Notes under the pieces: model-generated
What the model was told of the DNA's origin: nothing
The model's input: only the letters and a program-made list of their open reading frames with translations
The model's database searches: none
Position numbers and translations under genes: made by a program
In this document: piece by piece, positions 57,354-64,000 of the stretch
Layout: the number at the start of each line of letters is the position of its first letter
How positions within the stretch are numbered: the first letter of the stretch is position 1
Origin: Pelecanus crispus
Taxonomy: Eukaryota; Chordata; Aves; Pelecaniformes; Pelecanidae
Assembly: GCF_030463565.1 (NCBI RefSeq)
Contig: NC_134654.1
Location: 19,049,702-19,113,701 of the forward strand
Direction: 5' to 3'
DNA: 64,000 nt

Positions 57354-58735
57354 CTTAAATGCAACAATACAAATTGCGCACATGTATTGTGGTTATTTAA
57401 GATTAAAAGCAAAAGTTACAATCCATAAGGATGCAATTAAATCGTGCTGCTGACCATAAGTCAGCCACCAGAAATATGCGGAAAGGTTGGTGGGTTTTTT
57501 CTCTGCTTGTACTTGCTTTGCGTGGACTGGAGTTCTGTTGCCATCACAGAAATCTTTTGAATGCTTTCCCTTCTTGGGACATAATTCGATCTCTTGTAAG
57601 AGACAGTCAAAAGATTTTTATTGCCCGAAAGTGTCCTCAAGTCAGTGAGATAGTAAGGTGCTCAGGGCTGGACATTATCAAGTGAAAATTCATAGTAAAA
57701 GCATCAAGCTACAATAAAGAAATTTGGGGTACTGTTCCTATATAGCCCTCCAGATTTAACATGATCTTTAAGACATCATTTCACCTTTTTATCTCCTTTC
57801 ACAATCTGTAACACACAGAAAGAAGATCCCTTGGGTACTACTGAATTTAATTGCTTCATACTTGCAAAGTGCACCGACACCTTCAGGTATAAAGTGTTAA
57901 ACCTTTAAAACATGTTATCATAACCCAGACCCTACAATATTTGTTTTAATAATGTCTGTATAAAGATAACATATTTGGTTAGGTGGCTACGACCAACTCC
58001 AAGCACAGTACAATCTGTGGAAAAGGCTGCAGTTCTTGTTCTCACTTGGAGCAGCAATGCCTACCATCTCCCCAGGAATTTCTGGATTCTGTTGCCACTG
58101 TTGCACTTGCCTTTCATGCATTTCTCTCTCTTTTCACTACAATTTGTTTGCATCGATTTATATAAGATAGTTGGTTTTAACAGAGAAAGGAATGATTACT
58201 GGACAAATGCTGGCTTCATTTAGGTAGGCTTTTCACTACATTCACAAATGGTTCCAGTCCTACAGGGAGTGAAAAATATTGGTATAGTACAAGTTATTTC
58301 TCAAACAAGTAATTTCTCAGAACATAGCTCCTCATGGTATGCGGAGCAGCTGGAACATACCAGACCTCAAAGGGACAAATTGGCTAAGGAGGAACTTTTC
58401 TAACATCCAGATTTATTTGAGCAGGACATTGCTTATAGAATAAGAGCACAAGCTGGAAAAGTGCTGCTCATGACCTGGACTCAGAAACAGTGATTCAAAT
58501 ACAGAAGAGTACTCATTACAGCAAGAAGCCACATTTGAGATTACGTATCTTGCTTGGGCCTTTGCATTTTATGTCTAAAGTAACCAGTGACTGCTTTGGC
58601 AATCCTTCTACAAAGCCCAGCTGTAATATTCTGTAACTGTCACATCACTGATATACTAACTGTAAAATAGATTATTCACAAAACAGAGCTACAGGAAAGA
58701 ATGTTGTGGAGAGGTAGAGGAGAGTCAGCACTTAC
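57354..58735. other. FN3K upstream region, no gene seen
   Basis: No recognisable coding or RNA gene on either strand. Confidence 0.4.
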
Positions 58736-58785
58736 TCTAGGAGTCTCAGGTAGTTTGCCCATACACTCTCATGGAGCATTTGTGC
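58736..58785 (-). other. candidate orphan exon upstream of FN3K
   Basis: A 50 nt stretch between an acceptor CACTTTCTAG and a very strong donor CTAGA then GTAAGTGC, both on the minus strand. One frame is open through it. Joined to the FN3K acceptor at 57,000 it would not stay in the FN3K frame, so if used it would be 5' UTR. Unsupported by homology. Confidence 0.2.
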
Positions 58786-58889
58786 CTAGAAAGTGAGCCA
58801 CAGCTGTTAAAGCAAACTATGCCCGGACGACAGGAAGCTTAAAGCATAAGGGCTCAGCATGTACATTAAATCACAGTAAACCAGTGCAC

Positions 58890-59027
58890 ATGCACTCAAA
58901 GCAACTCGATTATGGCTGTAGGTCTTGGACAGTTCATGCACTCAAAGCAACTCGATTATGGCTGTAGGTCTTGGACAGTTTATGCACTCAAAGCAACTCG
59001 ATTATGGCTGTAGGTCTTGGACAGTTT
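58890..59027. repeat. tandem repeat, three copies of 46 bp
   Basis: Units start at 58,890, 58,936 and 58,982 and each begins ATGCACTCAAAGCAACTCG. They are identical apart from the last base (C in the first, T in the others). Near-perfect identity suggests a recent expansion. No known motif recognised. Confidence 0.97.
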
Positions 59028-60774
59028 AAGGCAGTTAGTTAATATAACTCATATGACTGATTTATAGATAGTGAAAACGCCAAGCAACTTGAATTTCAGG
59101 ATATATAAAGCCCTAAAGAGTACCCTACTATTAGAACAATGGTCTCCAGCTGCTGAAAGGAGGGAATCATACCCTAGGTTGCAATGGAGCTCCTGGGGAA
59201 AGAAATAAAGTTTTCTGGCAACAAAATAAATTACAGTGAGCAGGGACCCTTGTTTCTGCATAGTGAAAGATAGCCTAATTCATTTTTTCTATTTACCTGT
59301 TAAGGGGAGGGGAAAAAAACCAACAAAACCAAACAAACCAAAAGCCCCCCAAAAACCAAAACAAACAAGGAGAATGGATCTTCATCCACAACATTACTAC
59401 TGAACCCAAAATTTTTGCAGTCTAGTATGCCACGGACTTCTCTCCTACAATTTCCAGTGAAGATGCCAATAGTTACCGACTGTAACACTTCTTTCAGCAT
59501 TCTGACATTTTATTTTTGGTTAAAACAGGGCTGTGTTAATCCAAATACATTGCATCACTTACATAGCCACTTACATGGCTACTAAGCCAAGAGATAGGAA
59601 AGCCGCCTGTTTGCTTCCACGCTGGATCAATACTGAACTGGTAATGCAGAGGTGAAAGGCCTGGTTTCCTAACATTTTTGTTCACACTGTTTCAAGTCAA
59701 GCAGCTTCAAACAGCATCATCTCAAACACTGGAAGTAAAACAACTCAAAAGCATCCCAGATGGGCTCGAAGGAACAGAGTGCTTGAAAAATACCCCTGGT
59801 AGGTCAATGAAACTTCCTACCACAAACAATTCAGCACCATGGCCAGAGCACAAAGGCAAATATTGATTGCAGCAGTGAGCTGTGAGAAGACAGTGAGGAA
59901 TTACAAAGGACTATTTACGTGAGTGTTGCTGGGCTCCTGGTTTAAGACCTGTCCTCAGGGTTACGCTTGTAGTGGAGTCTGTAATTGTTTAGTTTCCCAG
60001 CTCTTGCCTTCTTGTTTTACTCACAACTGCTTCTAATATATTTGTTCTCAAAGACTGTCCAGAAGACAGATACCGCCATGCATACCAATGAGAAAAAGAT
60101 TGTTTACTTCTCCTTTGGGAGTAACAGTATCTAAAGAATCATAGGAAACAAAGAAGCTATAGAAAAGTGTAAGCCAAGAGCAAGAAAAGTCTTTCCATCA
60201 TAAAAACCTCCCTTCCTTTGACAGAAGTTAAGTTTGTCAGTAAGGAACTATCCAAGGGCAAATAATTCAGAGCTCCTTTAATCCCATAGATCTGACCTTC
60301 AGTATAACTGCACAGGCTGTAGCTCTGTGTACAATGTCAACCATGTCTTGGGAGACTTTGGTGACTTCTTGGAGATTTCATTAAAAAATGTGTTAAAAAG
60401 TAATTGAGTATTATTTTACAAAGAAAAATAATAAAACTATTGTGATTCTGGTGTGGCTTAGTTACCAGAAATGTATTTTCCCCTTAAATCTTCTATCACA
60501 AACAGTACCTACAAGACAAGCTAATTATATACCACTTCCCACCTGCTTTTACTTCTGCTAGAACAGTCCAGCATCAGTTAAAATCACCAGATCTATTTCG
60601 GAACAACAGTGAAGACAAAAAGCAGGAAGAAAAACAGTACTAGAGTGCAACATTTGTATTAGCAGTTTTTGCAGATGGCAGCAGTCCATGAGAATGCAAA
60701 CAAACAAACAAAAAAAAAATCACACTGAAACGTAGGGTATATAGGAACTGTAAGCAATTCAGCAGAAATACAGG

Positions 60775-60992
60775 TTCTTGCAGAGAGGTTCAAAGTGGAT
60801 GCATTTTCACAATGAGGACAGTCAAGCCATGAAACAGGTAGCCCAGAGAAGTTGTGCAGCCGCCATCCTCGGAGGTTTTCAAGACCAGACCTAAGTAACC
60901 TGGCCCGTCCTCATAGCTCATCCTGCTTTAAGCAGGAGATTGAACTAAATGACCTCCCAAGGTCCCTCCCAACCTGAATTCTCCTATGTTCT
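60775..60992 (+). mobile_element. CR1 3' end fragment
   Basis: Typical CR1 ending: AGGTAGCCCAGAGAAGTTGT, GCAGGAGATTGAACTAAATG and ACCTCCCAAGGTCCCTCCCA, followed by AACCTGAATTCTCCTATG. Truncated at the 5' end, as CR1 copies usually are. Confidence 0.8.
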
Positions 60993-61633
60993 TAACCATT
61001 GAGTCCAGATTTCCAAGTTTCCCTTCCCCTAACTCCTCTCCTAGGCAGAAGCTGATGTTATTAAAATTATGCTCAATCATATCTCAACCTATTAATTAAT
61101 TCTTTAAGGAATTAATTTAAAAATTTAGTTTAAATTAAAAGATACAGAGAGATCTGGTTTTCAAAGTATTAAAAACAAATGTCTTGAGATGCTTTAGTCT
61201 ACATATGCCATACATGTATTGTGATCCATCTTGAGAAAAGACTTAGAAACATCATGAGAGGATATTACAATTTTTTACAATATACAAATACATGCACACT
61301 GTATATTTAAGAAAACCTCAGTGGTTCTTTTACCATTTTTCCTTGTACAAATAGGAATGCAAAGTCAGCAAAATTATGATACAGAACCAGGAAATACGGA
61401 ATGAGAGCACGGGTACAAGGAAATGTACTCGCCAGATTTAGAATGCACGGAGGGAGCCAAGAGGAAGGTATACATGAAAAGGAAAAGCAGAACATGTTAG
61501 CTTTAAACTACAGGAGAAAGAGATAAAGAATAACAAAGGCACACCTGGAACACAGAAAGCAACAAAATGATCAAAGAGAATTCTAAGAGCAGTGCAGAAC
61601 TATACAATACATAAGAAAAAAAAAATTACCTTA

Positions 61634-61774
61634 CAATACTGCAGCAGTTCCTTCTTCAGGATCCACCAGCAGCCTGCCTTCAGAAGAGAAGATCTCATCC
61701 TCTTCTCCATCCTCTGATTCAACTGCTGTCTCTAAGAACTCAAAACCAAGGGATCCATGGTACCATAGAGCTTG
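61634..61774 (-). other. candidate acidic coding exon, unknown gene
   Basis: A 47-codon frame without stop on the minus strand between an acceptor-like AACAG (61,775) and a GTAAGG donor (GT at 61,633-61,634). It includes ESEDGEEDEIFSSEGRL. The region before the acceptor is purine-rich, which argues against splicing. No family recognised; may be chance. Confidence 0.2.
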
Positions 61775-61799
61775 CTGTTACAATCCATTTGTATTCCTC

Positions 61800-64000
61800 T
61801 TTACACCCCCTTCCATTTTTAATTGTAGCGCAAAGTGGAAAAAGTGAGCATAATATCCCTAAAATTAAAGCTCTAAATACAATTGTTTCTATTTACATAA
61901 CCTGCATACAACACAATTTTCCCTCAATCATAAAAATATTTTGATTCAGTTCTATTGGGAAAAGGCGACTTTGAAGACTTACTGTTTATTGCTCAAGTCT
62001 ACGACTGACAGAAAATCCACCTTCATTATCACTTTTCACCTTCTAATGATAAAAAGTATTTAGGTATTTTAGCAAAATAAACATGTTGAGTTGGTGGAGG
62101 TTTGTAAACAGAATGACCTTGTTAAATAACTTCTAACTTTATTATGAAGGCATATGGAAATGAACAGTTAAAGGATCTAACCAGATTGACTGCTGGCTAA
62201 AATTCCACAGCATTTCTTCAACCAACTGCGCTAAGCAGTGTTAAGTTTGGGTGAATGGGATAAGGATAGGGGCACAGACATAACATTTCATCAACAACAT
62301 CCAAACAGCTGGTACAATACATAAAGTCTGAAGGCACAGATAGGACTGATACTGTAACCAAACAGCATGTAAATTTTCTTCAGTGACACACTGCTCCATA
62401 TTAAAATCCATGACCACGTTCCCATAAACACCTTTGCTGAATTAATTGTCTAACAAACTAGGGACCTTTAACAGGTTAGAGCAAGTAGCTCCCCAAGAAC
62501 AGACGCAAGCTGTACGATTTTAATTCAGAAAACAGAGACAACAATAATCAGCTGGGAAACTTTTTATTTAAGCAACAAGGTAAAAGTAAAAGCTATTCTA
62601 CCAAGCAAGGCTTTAAAACTTTTTGTAGCAAAAGTTAAACAGCCAGGGAGAAGAGTAGCAGAATTAAGGAGAGAAAGTTATATCAAGTGATAGTCTTCTC
62701 TAAACTTGCTTCCAATTCTTATAACTGCAAAACCAGCAACTAAAAAACCCTTAGGAATCTGCCAAAATCCAGTGAAAAGCATGTTTAATTAATTAAAGTC
62801 ATTCCCAAATACTCAAAATGCATGTTAGAAATCATGCATCTTTCTCACCTACCTGGTACACTTGCACTGAAATATCATTACCAGCCTACATCAAAAAGAG
62901 TACAATTTCAGTGTTACCATCTTGTAGGTACAAGAAACAGCTAGTCTGCAAAGCTACTGTTAAAGAAGTTCTGACACCAGTGTGGAGCTGCTTTTCTGCG
63001 AGTTACATTTTAACTTCCTTTGGTTTCGTGTCTCTTATCCCAAGGGCTAAAAAGTGCACTCAGTGGGGACTGAAGGAAAATGTTAGCTTACGGCACCTGT
63101 GGTCTAAACTACAGAAAATTTATGTGAAGCCTCTACCATGACCAGATGGCATTATCCTGTGGGCAATGACAACAATCAAAAAGTACATCTTCTGTTAGTA
63201 TTAGTGAGAAAGTACATCTTCACAGGATGTGTACATGTAAAGTGTCTTACCAGAAAAGATCTTTAAGAATGCACACCATTGGACAAAAGCATAATCCAAA
63301 AAAGAAGGGAGTGCTAGTTCTGGTGAAAACAAAATTGCTATAGGTAAGAGCCCACTGACTGGCAAGCACAGAACAGCCTACAAGAATGCCACAAGGCACC
63401 AAAATGCACATGCCAGAAAAAATTGTAAGTATTTTCATACAGCTTTGTAACAACAGGAAGCAGTCTCCATCCAACAGAATCACATTAGCATAATGAATAG
63501 CAAGACCAAATAATTTCTCACAGTTCCCATTATATAATTTTCTTGTTGACTTTCAAAATATTTTGTAACATTGTTTTCATGCACATAACTGGACATGAAG
63601 AGCTGAAAGAGCCCGGAGCAATCTATCATAAAGGTGGGCAGGGGGGAACAGCAAAAAGCAATAAGCAACTTTTTTAGCCATCTCCTCCGTAACTGAGAAC
63701 AGCAATTTTCCATTTCACAAAAACTTCTCTAATGTTTTCCATTAGGGTGCAAATGCAAACCCTGATATTTCTCTACTCTGAAGCACATTTGGTCCCCACA
63801 TCTCTCCCAAAGAGAGAACTTCTTCCAAATGATTTACACCTGAGTGCTTGATTTGTATTAACTTGCCTAGTCTCAAGCATACAACGTTTTCTTGACACCA
63901 ACAGACCTTTTGTGCAACTGAATAAACTCCTTCCTCAAGATATTTCCCTCATAAAGGTATTCCCAACTATCCTAAAAAGGGATGACTATGTTACACTTGG
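61800..64000. other. right flank, no gene seen
   Basis: Intergenic-looking AT-rich DNA. I searched for the conserved HGDLW exon of a neighbouring FN3KRP on the minus strand and did not see it. Confidence 0.4.

Noticed and set aside
57431-57685. 84-codon plus-strand frame next to the FN3K promoter candidate
   Set aside because: No homology recognised; position alone does not support a gene.
62818-63141. 107-codon plus-strand frame near the right edge
   Set aside because: No recognised motif and ordinary AT-rich surroundings; likely chance.

Overview
The window looks like nuclear DNA from a bird, most likely a neoavian species. Introns are AT-rich, there is one sharp CpG island, and there are CR1-type LINE tails. 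Four solo LTRs belong to a family beginning TGTCCTGGTTT that I recognise as common in bird genomes. Three protein-coding genes can be read exon by exon. The block matches human 17q25.3 (FN3K-TBCD with ZNF750 nested in TBCD), seen here in reverse orientation.

Layout. (1) 1-16,845 is TBCD intron on the minus strand. It contains the oppositely transcribed gene ZNF750: coding exons at 9,252-10,678 and 11,104-11,821, a poly(A) signal at 12,775, and a possible non-coding first exon ending at 4,492. (2) 16,846-46,338 holds the first 13 coding exons of TBCD on the minus strand, about 444 codons. All splice phases are compatible, and the rest of the gene lies off the left edge. The TBCD promoter is a CpG island at about 46,200-47,130. 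(3) 47,130-50,135 is a short gap between TBCD and FN3K with one LTR. (4) 50,136-56,955 is a complete six-exon FN3K gene on the minus strand, 309 codons, the same length as human FN3K. (5) 57,000-64,000 is upstream of FN3K. It holds a possible promoter cluster, a 3 x 46 bp tandem repeat, a CR1 tail and two weak exon candidates, but no gene I can name.

Function. TBCD is a beta-tubulin folding cofactor, FN3K a deglycation kinase, and ZNF750 an epidermal differentiation regulator. They are neighbours by conserved synteny and do not form a pathway.

No new multi-gene system was found. The most interesting points concern FN3K. Its P-loop carries Tyr at position 24, where human FN3K and FN3KRP have the redox-switch Cys. 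Its last exon carries FN3KRP-type residues while exons 2-5 look like FN3K. Four related solo LTRs, all in one orientation and antisense to TBCD and FN3K, lie within 14.4 kb. Family and synteny statements come from remembered human sequences and were not checked by database search.
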